A DNA stretch of 6,054 nt from Lachnospiraceae bacterium UBA1778 (GCA_002315255.1 DCGM01000020.1:1-6054), one strand, 5' to 3'; shown: positions 1 through 5,178, counted from the stretch's first letter. Numbers and translations: made by a program. The notes: generated by a model not told the origin, from the letters alone.

Positions 1-131
1 ATTTGCGAAACTTATTATACGTTATTAGCACCTTGCCTGATGGCAGGTTGCTGTACGGTCATTGGGCTTGTCCCTCGCGTACTCGATATGGAAAAAATAA
101 ATTTATAATCGAACAAACTATCGGAATGTAG
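1..131. other. Intergenic DNA beyond the WYL gene
   Basis: There is no convincing gene. A small hairpin with loop TGAT (around 33-48) lacks a T run on either strand, and a TATAAT at 22-17 on the minus strand has no acceptable -35. An AT-rich T run on the minus strand at about 105-90 has only a weak 5-bp stem before it, so no clear terminator for the WYL operon is visible. Confidence 0.4.
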
Positions 132-174
132 TTAATCCTGCTTCTCCGCGTTCAGAAGGTCACGGAGCCATCTT

Positions 175-1179
175 TCATCCCGTGTACTTCCCTGCGTCGC
201 CTTCGACCGACTTCCGGATCTCCTCTCGAAGCCCCTCCGGCTCCAAAACTTCCACGTGGTCGAGGTACTGAAGCGCCCAATACTTCATAGCCATCAGGCT
301 TGTTTTCATGGAAACATCCAGCACATTCGGGTCATTCGTCTCCAGAACGTGAATGTCCGTGCCGAACTGGCAGATGACCGGGTCAATGATAGCGGCGTCT
401 ACCCGGCAATGTACCCGTTCCGGATCGTCCGTATACATATAGGGGCGCTCCTTCGAGATGACGCTTAAACTCACTGCCTGCTTGAGGCGCGGGTCATTGT
501 CCATCGGAGTCCGCGGCTCATCCAGGAGGGCAATGTTATGGATATGATCCATCTGGAAATAACCAAAATTTCCCCATTTTTCATGGAACGCCACGAGATA
601 GTAATTCTGGTTCCGGAATACCATGTGGTACGGGCTCACGCAGTGATCCGACCGTTTATGCAGCTTCCGGTCGGCGCCATATGCCATATAATCGAACTGA
701 ATCTTCCGGTTCTCGCGGATAGCCTCATCAATGACGGAAACATTGGCCTCCACCGTCTGGTTTTCGGTCTTGTTCCCTTTTTCCAAAGAGTAAACGTATT
801 TGGTACTATCCTTAATCGTCGGACTTCCTTGCGAAATCAGTTTCTCATATAACTCCTTCGAGCGTTTCTCGTCAAAACACCGGCAGGACAGCACCATATC
901 AATGAGCATCCGAAGTTCGGTGTCTTCAAAGACTCGCCGCTTCATATACCATCCCTTCGGCCCACGCTCCAGCTGCTCCGCCATCCCGACCGCAGTCATT
1001 TGGAGAAGGTCGTTTAAGTGCCGCGCGACGGCCTTCCGTTCGATGACAATGCCATATTCCTTATCCAGCAACTCTTCAACCTTCTTCTGGGAGAGCGGAT
1101 GATTCTCATCGGTCTTCTCCATCAGAATCTGGAAAATCCGAAACAACGCTTCTTTCTTTTCGCCATAACCTCCGGGCAT
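175..1179 (-). CDS. WYL-domain transcriptional regulator
   Basis: This 334-residue protein is full length for a WYL regulator. An N-terminal winged-helix-like segment (about residues 9-60) is followed by a linker, a WYL domain (about 145-220, with D-Y-M-A-Y near 163-167 and the N-Y-Y-L-V-A core at 192-197), and a C-terminal WCX-type segment (about 255-325, ending in V-L-E-P-E-G-L-R-E-E). In this family the WYL domain senses a ligand, often nucleic acid or a nucleotide, and the helix-turn-helix binds operators; many family members control phage-defence or DNA-repair genes. The ATG at 1179 is preceded by AGGAGGT at good spacing, which fixes the start. It lies only 27 bases after the helicase-nuclease fragment, so I infer one transcript and a role in controlling that cassette. 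The reading frame may end prematurely: losing one G from the GGG at 181-179 would extend it to a TAA at 132. The family call is firm; the ligand and target are unknown. Confidence 0.9.
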   Translation of the reverse strand: MPGGYGEKKEALFRIFQILMEKTDENHPLSQKKVEELLDKEYGIVIERKAVARHLNDLLQMTAVGMAEQLERGPKGWYMKRRVFEDTELRMLIDMVLSCRCFDEKRSKELYEKLISQGSPTIKDSTKYVYSLEKGNKTENQTVEANVSVIDEAIRENRKIQFDYMAYGADRKLHKRSDHCVSPYHMVFRNQNYYLVAFHEKWGNFGYFQMDHIHNIALLDEPRTPMDNDPRLKQAVSLSVISKERPYMYTDDPERVHCRVDAAIIDPVICQFGTDIHVLETNDPNVLDVSMKTSLMAMKYWALQYLDHVEVLEPEGLREEIRKSVEGDAGKYTG

Positions 1180-1183
1180 GAAG

Positions 1184-1190
1184 ACCTCCT
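1184..1190 (-). promoter_or_regulatory. Ribosome binding site of the WYL regulator
   Basis: AGGAGGT lies four bases before the ATG at 1179 (T-C-T-T-C follows the AGGAGG core). It is a near-perfect anti-Shine-Dalgarno match and the best such site in the window, so the regulator is probably translated well in its own right rather than by coupling to the broken gene upstream. Confidence 0.8.
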
Positions 1191-1206
1191 AAATCTTTAT
1201 TGTAAG

Positions 1207-2514
1207 TCAGCCGATGTGGTAAATCTTTGCGTCCGCCTCTTTTCCGTTCATTTCGCGGAAGGCGTCCGCGTATGCCTTAAGCTGCTCTGCATACTCTTCA
1301 TCCAGGCCATTGGACTCTTCATTGGTCTTATAATCAATGATGTGCCACTCGCCACTCTTATAGTATAGCACATCCATGACCCCATTTTGGTACATTACCA
1401 CATTTTCGTCGGAATTCTTTTTCTCTCCGGCGGAATTCTTTTTCTCTGCGTTGAAATTCTTTTTCCGATAGCAGAAAGGCATCTCGCAAATAACCTGCTC
1501 CGCGCTGAGAAGTTCTGTTAAGATGTCCTGCGGCGCCTCGTTTTTCTGCGGATATCCGCCGTTCCGAATCTGCTCGCCGACCGTCAAAAGTTCCGTCTCA
1601 TATTCCGCACTCGTCCCATCGTATTCTTTGATAATCTGCCGGACGATGTCGTTCAGATCGCCCTGGTTCTTTGAGGTAACCAGAACTTCCATCAGGCGAT
1701 GGATGAGCGTGCCGCGAAGCGCCGGATTAAGGGAGACGGAAACGGGCTTCGTAGAGGTACTACCGGACGGGTCAGCTAATGAATCCGGTTTGGTTTCTTC
1801 CGCCACATCTTCAGCGAGATCTTTCGTGGTATCTTCTGCGATATCTTCTGCGACTTTTCTCGGAAGCTTCAACTTCGCCTTGCTGGGAAGTTCAATCTTA
1901 TAGGAGGGGTTCGCGGAAGTGCTGGCAGTGAAGACAGTCGTTGTACTGGCTTCTTCGGAAGTCTGGGGTTCTGCCTCCGCACAAGCAGGAGCTTCCTCTT
2001 CTTTATCTTTGGATACCGGAAAAGCTATCAAGTCAAAAATCTTATGCTTTTCGGGCATATTTCCAAATAACTTCTCCCAGAAGCCCCGGCTTTTTCCTTG
2101 CGCATCAGTCTCCTTCGGAATAATCAGAACATTGCTCGCACGAGTTGCAGCCACATAACGAAGACGAGCTTTCTCTGCATCAAGGATTTGCTGCTCGTTT
2201 TTGAATGCATCCTGCTCGTTTTTGGATGCATCCTGCTCGTTTTTGGATTCTTTCTGATAAACATCATTAAAAGAAAAATTATCCAACTTGAATGCCCATT
2301 TCTGTGCGGTTCCATTGTGATAAATCACACTAGATGAAGCCCCTTGTTTAAAATCAGATGATAATGCCAAGATAACAATAGGTGCTTCCAATCCTTTCAC
2401 TTTGTGAAGGTTTGCGAGATGAACCCGGTCGCTTCCCTCCATTAGCTGTAAGCAGCGTTCCTGCTTCTTCTGGTCAAAAACTAAATCAGAAAGGAATTCA
2501 GCGCCTTCCTTCAA
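1207..2514 (-). CDS. AddA/RecB-like helicase-nuclease, C-terminal fragment (internally deleted gene)
   Basis: This 435-codon frame is the C-terminal part of a UvrD-family helicase fused to a RecB-type nuclease. Helicase motif V is at about residues 31-50 (V-H-L-A-N-L-H-K-V-K-G-L-E) and motif VI at 117-126 (R-L-R-Y-V-A-A-T-R-A). After an acidic low-complexity linker (about 170-250) comes the PD-(D/E)XK nuclease: G-x-x-H within R-G-T-L-I-H (267-272), D380 in G-V-M-D, the D-Y-K triad end at 394-396, and Q-L-K-A-Y at 411-415. The nuclease therefore looks catalytically complete. Intact relatives exceed 1000 residues and carry Walker A and motifs Ia-IV before this point; the N-terminal part lies upstream in another frame. 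The start is a TTG that overlaps the previous stop by four bases (TTGA) without a visible ribosome binding site, so translation is doubtful and the locus is probably a pseudogene. Two in-frame 21-bp tandem repeats lie in its loops. It ends 27 bases before the WYL gene. Confidence 0.8.
   Translation of the reverse strand: MKEGAEFLSDLVFDQKKQERCLQLMEGSDRVHLANLHKVKGLEAPIVILALSSDFKQGASSSVIYHNGTAQKWAFKLDNFSFNDVYQKESKNEQDASKNEQDAFKNEQQILDAEKARLRYVAATRASNVLIIPKETDAQGKSRGFWEKLFGNMPEKHKIFDLIAFPVSKDKEEEAPACAEAEPQTSEEASTTTVFTASTSANPSYKIELPSKAKLKLPRKVAEDIAEDTTKDLAEDVAEETKPDSLADPSGSTSTKPVSVSLNPALRGTLIHRLMEVLVTSKNQGDLNDIVRQIIKEYDGTSAEYETELLTVGEQIRNGGYPQKNEAPQDILTELLSAEQVICEMPFCYRKKNFNAEKKNSAGEKKNSDENVVMYQNGVMDVLYYKSGEWHIIDYKTNEESNGLDEEYAEQLKAYADAFREMNGKEADAKIYHIG
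1411..1473 (-). repeat. 21-bp tandem repeat, about three copies, inside the nuclease domain
   Basis: On the plus strand the units start at 1411, 1432 and 1453, each beginning G-(G/A)-A-A-T-T-C followed by a T run. Units 1 and 2 are close to identical and unit 3 is degraded. The period is seven codons, so the repeat stays in frame and encodes a Lys-Asn-rich stretch (about residues 351-370) between the conserved Glu of M-P-F and the G-V-M-D motif of the nuclease. It probably forms a solvent-exposed loop. Confidence 0.75.
1790..1858 (-). repeat. Imperfect acidic repeat (A-E-D units) in the helicase-nuclease linker
   Basis: The encoded segment at about residues 222-241 repeats A-E-D or A-E-E at intervals of about four to eight residues (V-A-E-D-I-A-E-D, then L-A-E-D-V-A-E-E). 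The DNA shows matching short repeats around TCTTC. It falls in the flexible acidic linker between the helicase and nuclease domains and is probably low-complexity spacer with no catalytic role. Confidence 0.5.
2191..2253 (-). repeat. 21-bp tandem repeat, about 2.7 copies, before helicase motif VI
   Basis: Plus-strand units start at 2191, 2212 and 2233, each opening CTGCTCGTTTTTG. Units 1 and 2 differ by one base and unit 3 diverges after about 16 bases. The period is seven codons, so it adds K-N-E-Q-D-A-(S/F) units at about residues 91-108 of the C-terminal fragment, just before motif VI. A charged loop expanding at this point would be tolerated structurally. Confidence 0.85.
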
Positions 2515-3251
2515 TGAAGAAACCGTTCTTTTGCTTTAGCTGTTCCTTTCCCGTCATCATCAATAAACTCTGGATGATCGTAAAGGTTTCTAAAAGCCTC
2601 TGTAACCCCTGCAATCTCCTTCTTAAAAATCTCATCAAGCGTCTCATCCTTCGGCTTATCAAACTGCAGTTCGGCGTTCTTCGTCCCCATCATGAACTTC
2701 ATTCCGTCGAGGAAAATCGCTTCGGCATTATAGAAATAATGCTTAACGCGCAAGCATTTCTTTTTCAGGTCCGGTCCATAAACGCCCTTCTGAATATCCG
2801 AATAGACCTGACGGTAGAGCGCATTCATCTCCTCGTCCGATTTCACCGTCGCATTTGAAGGAACGCCTGCTTCCATCGGATGCTCCGAGATAATCATCTG
2901 GCAGAAGCTGTCAATCGTCCCCATAAAACAGAGGTCGATATCCTTTAATGCTTTCTCGATGTTCTCACGCTCCAGTTTCAGCTCCTGCGTCGCATTCGAG
3001 GACAATGCAGCCGATGACAATTTCTCGGACAATTTCTTCTGGAACCGCTCATAAAACTCATTCGCTGCCGCTTTCGTAAATGTGATAGCGGAAATCTTAC
3101 TGACGTCATAGCCTTTCCGGACCATCTCGACCATCCGGTCTACCAGGAGGGTCGTCTTTCCGCTGCCTGCACCGGCTTCGACGAAAAAATTCTTATCAAC
3201 TTCGTTTCTGATGCGATATCTCGCAGTCTGGTCAGGATCCATCTTAATCAT
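2511..3251 (-). CDS. AddA/RecB-like UvrD-family helicase, N-terminal fragment (internally deleted gene)
   Basis: This 246-residue frame holds the N-terminal ATPase motifs of a superfamily 1 helicase: Walker A A-G-A-G-S-G-K-T at 26-33, motif Ia T-F-T-K-A-A-A-N-E-F at 57-66, and T-I-D-S-F-C at 112-117, typical of the AddA/RecB/UvrD group. It then stops at 2511, before motif II (the DE box), motif III and motif IV, so it cannot be an active helicase alone. The remainder resumes after a break in the -1 frame. I chose the ATG at 3251 over the upstream GTG at 3263: it sits just after GGAGGT and gives an 8-base overlap with the end of the AddB-like gene, a normal coupled arrangement for such pairs. 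In the intact family this subunit unwinds DNA ends 3' to 5' with its AddB-like partner, during break repair or phage-DNA degradation. The motifs are unmistakable; canonical AddA versus a distinct RecB-like accessory helicase remains open. Confidence 0.85.
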   Translation of the reverse strand: MIKMDPDQTARYRIRNEVDKNFFVEAGAGSGKTTLLVDRMVEMVRKGYDVSKISAITFTKAAANEFYERFQKKLSEKLSSAALSSNATQELKLERENIEKALKDIDLCFMGTIDSFCQMIISEHPMEAGVPSNATVKSDEEMNALYRQVYSDIQKGVYGPDLKKKCLRVKHYFYNAEAIFLDGMKFMMGTKNAELQFDKPKDETLDEIFKKEIAGVTEAFRNLYDHPEFIDDDGKGTAKAKERFLH

Positions 3252-3387
3252 CTTCACCTCCACCTGAAATCATTTCGTTGCTTTCCCACTCGCAGATTCC
3301 CTTCATACGGCAGTACTTACAGTTTTCATTCTGATTGCCGGGTTCTCGATTATAAACTCCAGCTTCCATAGGTAGAAAAGCGATTCC
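3244..3387 (-). pseudogene. C-terminal remnant of an AddB-like iron-sulfur nuclease
   Basis: This open frame runs from just after a TAG at 3390-3388 to a TAA at 3246-3244 and ends in about 40 residues containing C-K-Y-C-R-M-K-G-I-C followed by E-W-E. The C-x2-C-x5-C spacing near the very end is the signature by which AddB-type nucleases hold a 4Fe-4S cluster with a fourth Cys far upstream. Its stop overlaps the helicase start by 8 bases, the normal order for this subunit pair. The rest of the protein (about 1000 residues in relatives, including helicase-like and nuclease domains) is absent; the frame instead meets the truncated sigma-factor gene at about 3355-3370. An ATG at 3369 would give 41 codons but has no ribosome binding site, so I treat this as a decayed or deleted gene. 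The assignment rests on the Cys motif, position and overlap. Confidence 0.65.
3256..3261 (-). promoter_or_regulatory. Ribosome binding site that decides the helicase start
   Basis: GGAGGT occurs four bases before the ATG at 3251 and inside the last codons of the AddB-like remnant. Its position favours 3251 as start; the GTG at 3263 would lie upstream of this site with no site of its own that I can see. Confidence 0.6.
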
Positions 3388-3751
3388 CTAATGAAGCGTC
3401 AAACTTGTCGACAGCGTTCATCAGGCCAATAGTGCCTTCTTGGATAATATCCATAAAGTCAAAGCCATAACCCGTGAGATTTGAATAGCGATTGGCAATG
3501 CTAACCACAAGGCGAAGATTCGACGAAATCATCTTTTCGCGAGCTTCACGGTCCCCCGCTGCCACAAGGAGAGCAGTCTCGCGTTCCTCTTCTTCCGTAA
3601 GAAGCGGATGATTCTTGATTTCTTTGAAGAACATCCGTGAACTGTCACAAACCACTTTGGCAGAAGAATCATCCGAGCGATTCTCAAGCGTATCAGAATA
3701 ATTAACCATCGTTACCATGTCATTAAACTTCTTCTTGCTTTTCTCTTCCAT
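3350..3751 (-). CDS. Sigma-70 family RNA polymerase sigma factor, truncated in region 2
   Basis: This 133-residue protein has a charged N-terminus, a region-1.2-like segment (about 37-70, D-S-S-R-M-F-F-K-E-I...L-L-T-E-E-E-E) and region 2.1-2.3 (about 78-128, N-L-R-L-V-V-S-I-A, D-I-I-Q-E-G-T-I-G-L, F-D-A-S-L-G-N-R-F-S-T-Y). Sigma factors continue with the region 2.4 helix (W-W-I-R-Q) that reads the -10 box, then regions 3 and 4. Here F-S-T-Y is followed by only G-S-W-S-L and a stop. It keeps the core polymerase-binding surface but lacks -35 recognition, so as it stands it should not direct transcription. The ATG at 3751 follows a purine-rich AAAGGG; a TTG at 3811 is possible but has no such site. 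It lies 64 bases after the 95-residue gene. The truncation coincides with the AddB-like remnant, so I read it as a deletion junction and not a natural short sigma factor. Confidence 0.8.
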   Translation of the reverse strand: MEEKSKKKFNDMVTMVNYSDTLENRSDDSSAKVVCDSSRMFFKEIKNHPLLTEEEERETALLVAAGDREAREKMISSNLRLVVSIANRYSNLTGYGFDFMDIIQEGTIGLMNAVDKFDASLGNRFSTYGSWSL

Positions 3752-3815
3752 TTTCTTTTTCCCTTTCTCTTTGCTATGGGTAAAGCACCCAACTCTGCTT
3801 CTTTGCGCCAAGCCC

Positions 3816-4103
3816 TTACGCGGCCGAATATGGCGGGAAGTCCGCCATATCTTTCCGAGAAAGCTTCCCCCAAAGAGACGCTGCTACCTTTCCGCTCTTC
3901 AGATCCTCCATAGGCAGATAGCGGAAGTGTTCTCCGTTGCAAAGGAGATATCCGTTCTCGCCCTTCTCGACCACCCAAGCACAAGGGATCTCGTAACCAT
4001 AAATCTCATCCTTAAAGCCGTCGAGCCAAAGGACATCGTCTGTGTTGAAGTCTGTGAAGTAACACTTTGTAGTTGCATTGTTAAGATTGAAGTTTCTCAT
4101 CAT
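3816..4103 (-). CDS. Conserved-looking hypothetical protein, 95 residues
   Basis: I do not recognise this protein. It is soluble, without signal peptide or membrane segment, and mixes aromatic and acidic residues (Y-F-T-D-F-N-T-D-D-V-L-W-L-D-G-F; A-W-V-V-E-K-G; Y-L-L-C-N-G-E-H-F-R-Y-L-P). Alternating hydrophobic strands suggest a small beta-rich fold. Two adjacent ATGs (4103 and 4100) follow AAGGAG at normal spacing, strong support for real translation. Upstream lie a strong promoter at 4270-4242 and, between that promoter and the gene, an intrinsic terminator, so expression may be controlled by read-through. Sixty-four bases downstream begins the truncated sigma gene, and the two may share a transcript. 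The gene-level call is good; function is unknown. Confidence 0.7.
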   Translation of the reverse strand: MMRNFNLNNATTKCYFTDFNTDDVLWLDGFKDEIYGYEIPCAWVVEKGENGYLLCNGEHFRYLPMEDLKSGKVAASLWGKLSRKDMADFPPYSAA

Positions 4104-4167
4104 TTTTTCTCCTTTTGTTCTGTGTTGATACGCATATCGATGTGTAATGACTTATTTCCTTTTTGAG

Positions 4168-4210
4168 AAAAAACAAAAAAAGAACTCCAAACATTCCGTT
4201 TGAAGTTCTT
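4168..4210 (-). terminator. Intrinsic terminator
   Basis: Read on the minus strand, a 13-bp stem (arms 4210-4198 and 4192-4180, with one T-G wobble) closes a five-base loop and is followed by a run of seven T, one G and six more T. On the plus strand the wobble becomes a C-A mismatch and no long T run follows, so it is directional. It terminates the 125-residue gene upstream, and it also lies about 25 bases after the start site predicted from the promoter at 4270-4242. Confidence 0.85.
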
Positions 4211-4241
4211 TTCGGGTTCAAGTTGTTTTCTCTTGTAATGA

Positions 4242-4270
4242 ATCATACCATAATAGAAATAGAAAGTCAA
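4242..4270 (-). promoter_or_regulatory. Strong sigma-A-type promoter
   Basis: On the minus strand TTGACT (4270-4265) is separated by exactly 17 bases from TATGAT (4247-4242), each one base from consensus. The expected start is an A at about 4236-4234. It reads towards the 95-residue gene at 4103, but the terminator at 4210-4168 lies between. The first product may therefore be a short RNA of about 65 nt unless polymerase reads through. Confidence 0.7.
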
Positions 4271-4291
4271 ACGACTTTGTGTATGACTTTC
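4262..4291. promoter_or_regulatory. Inverted repeat over the -35 box, possible operator
   Basis: Perfect 8-base arms (GAAAGTCA at 4262-4269 and TGACTTTC at 4284-4291) are separated by 14 bases. One arm contains most of the TTGACT box. A dimeric repressor binding here would block the promoter; alternatively it is the 3' hairpin of the upstream gene's transcript. No regulator can be named. Confidence 0.4.
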
Positions 4292-4364
4292 AAAAAGGAG
4301 TTTTCCGTTCCCACTTATGATGTGGTGCAGAGCGGAAAACGATTCATTGCAAGTAGAACCCTCT

Positions 4365-4742
4365 TCAAACTTCTCTTTCTTTTCTCTTCTTTTTCGGTTT
4401 GCCTTTGTCCTTTGCTTCGTCTTTGGCTTCGTCCATTTCTTCACTCCCATCTTTGGACTTGCCTTTTTTGTCTTTCATTTTTCCAAGAACCTCTTGAATC
4501 TTCTCGTCTATACTATCTATTCTGGCCTTCTTCTCCTTAATGATCATTTCATTAAGGCTTTCAGCCGCATTCTCCAGTTCTACTTCCTCAAACATCAGGT
4601 ATCTTCCAAACGCTTCCGGGTATCGGAATTTCTTTTCTTTCTCAATCCCATCAAACTTAACTGTAATCCGGATTCCCTCCGAATTCACAATGGTACCTTT
4701 TCCAAAAAAATTGTGATGAACAATTGCTCCAACCATTTTCAT
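4365..4742 (-). CDS. Small protein with N-terminal SH3-like domain and charged tail, 125 residues
   Basis: Residues 1-50 form a compact beta-rich module with the pattern V-G-A-I-V-H-H-N-F-F-G-K-G-T-I, then I-T-V-K-F-D-G, then K-K-F-R-Y-P-E-A-F. This H-x-x-F-G-x-G-x-V...V-x-F pattern occurs in short Gram-positive proteins and resembles the small Tudor/SH3-like domains of the CarD/UvrD-tail type, which bind protein or nucleic acid. A helical segment (about 52-90) follows, then a tail (about 88-125) made almost only of Lys, Glu, Asp, Gly and Arg, probably disordered. The ATG at 4742 follows AAAGGGA at six-base spacing. A 35-codon ORF ends on the same ATG (ATGA). The gene ends with TGA at 4365 and its transcript can stop at 4210-4168. 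No precise function can be assigned; a nucleic-acid-associated role is inference. Confidence 0.75.
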   Translation of the reverse strand: MKMVGAIVHHNFFGKGTIVNSEGIRITVKFDGIEKEKKFRYPEAFGRYLMFEEVELENAAESLNEMIIKEKKARIDSIDEKIQEVLGKMKDKKGKSKDGSEEMDEAKDEAKDKGKPKKKRKEREV

Positions 4743-4846
4743 TGTTTGTCCCTTTCTGTTTTTGGTTTATTTGTCATTCCTACAACGGGGAGAAATCCAT
4801 TTAATAGAATTTCCCAATGCTTCACTACTATCGGACTGGTGTTCAT
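4739..4846 (-). CDS. Possible 35-residue small protein or leader ORF
   Basis: An ATG at 4846 follows TTGAGGT at normal spacing and opens 35 codons, ending at TGA 4741-4739, which shares the ATGA overlap with the start of the 125-residue gene. The peptide has a hydrophobic middle (I-V-V...I-L-L-N-G-F-L-P-V-V-G-M) and a charged end (K-P-K-T-E-R-D-K-Q). The coupling geometry is what one expects of a real small gene or leader peptide, but an ORF this short can arise by chance and I recognise no family. Confidence 0.3.
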   Translation of the reverse strand: MNTSPIVVKHWEILLNGFLPVVGMTNKPKTERDKQ

Positions 4847-4992
4847 AGAAACCTCAAGACAGTAAAAACAGTATGCGCCAAGTGATGTACCATATTTGGT
4901 TCATCTTTCAGTTCAGTTATGCGCAATGTTTTTACAAACCGGCCGTTTCTTCAAACTACCTGTGCTATAAGAACTTCCGATGCAGTTTTTAG

Positions 4993-5022
4993 ATCATAAC
5001 ACATCTTCCAGAAATAACTAAA
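4993..5022 (-). promoter_or_regulatory. Weak promoter candidate upstream of the small genes
   Basis: On the minus strand TATGAT (4998-4993) is preceded by TG one base away (TGTTATGAT), an extended -10 box. A poor -35 match, TTTAGT (5022-5017), lies 18 bases upstream. It would start transcription about 140 bases before the ORF at 4846 and after the pckA terminator, where a promoter is needed. The evidence is only motif-level. Confidence 0.3.
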
Positions 5023-5136
5023 TCAAATTTTACATTGCCCCAAAAACGCTCTTTCAGCTGTCACGGCAGCCCTTCCGATATAGATGATCCGCATGCTCCC
5101 CCACCTCGATATAACATAAAAACGGTGGCATCCGTA

Positions 5137-5153
5137 AAATGATTCGATCATTT
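5137..5153. repeat. Perfect 7-bp inverted repeat, 3-base spacer
   Basis: AAATGAT and ATCATTT flank TCG. It has no T run on either side, so it is not a terminator; it is short enough to be chance in AT-rich DNA, but could be a dimer binding site. Confidence 0.35.
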
Positions 5154-5161
5154 ATATGCTG

Positions 5162-5178
5162 TTAGCGCAATCCGCTAA
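5162..5178. repeat. Perfect 6-bp inverted repeat, 5-base spacer
   Basis: TTAGCG and CGCTAA enclose CAATC. It lies just beyond the pckA terminator and could form a small hairpin on either strand; no function is evident. Confidence 0.3.

Noticed and set aside
17..48. TATAAT and a hairpin as a promoter or terminator near the left edge
   Set aside because: No -35 box lies at a usable distance and the hairpin has neither T run nor long stem.
1411..2253. CRISPR array
   Set aside because: The repeats are contiguous 21-bp tandem units in coding frame without spacers.
2505..2545. Programmed -1 frameshifting joining the two helicase halves
   Set aside because: There is no X-XXY-YYZ slippery heptamer in the right register and no downstream hairpin. 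Frameshifting could also not restore the missing motifs II-IV.
256..2858. Numerous plus-strand open frames opposite the WYL and helicase genes
   Set aside because: All are antisense to genes with clear motifs, lack ribosome binding sites and show no recognisable domains.
3752..3811. TTG start at 3811 for the sigma protein
   Set aside because: The ATG at 3751 has a purine-rich site upstream and begins a typical Lys/Glu-rich sigma N-terminus; the extra 20 residues look untranslated.
3808..3832. GC-rich GCGGCCG near the end of the 95-residue gene as an engineered site
   Set aside because: The 8-base NotI site is not complete and the bases are ordinary codons at the end of the ORF.
3712..3984. 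A 90-codon minus-strand frame across the 95-residue gene and the sigma start
   Set aside because: It overlaps two better-supported genes in another frame, has Arg/Gly-rich shadow composition and no ribosome binding site.
4100..4450. A 116-codon minus-strand frame between the SH3-like gene and the 95-residue gene
   Set aside because: It runs through the promoter, the terminator hairpin and the end of the 125-residue gene in another frame, has a basic, unnatural composition and no ribosome binding site. Its ATGA overlap with the next start is chance.
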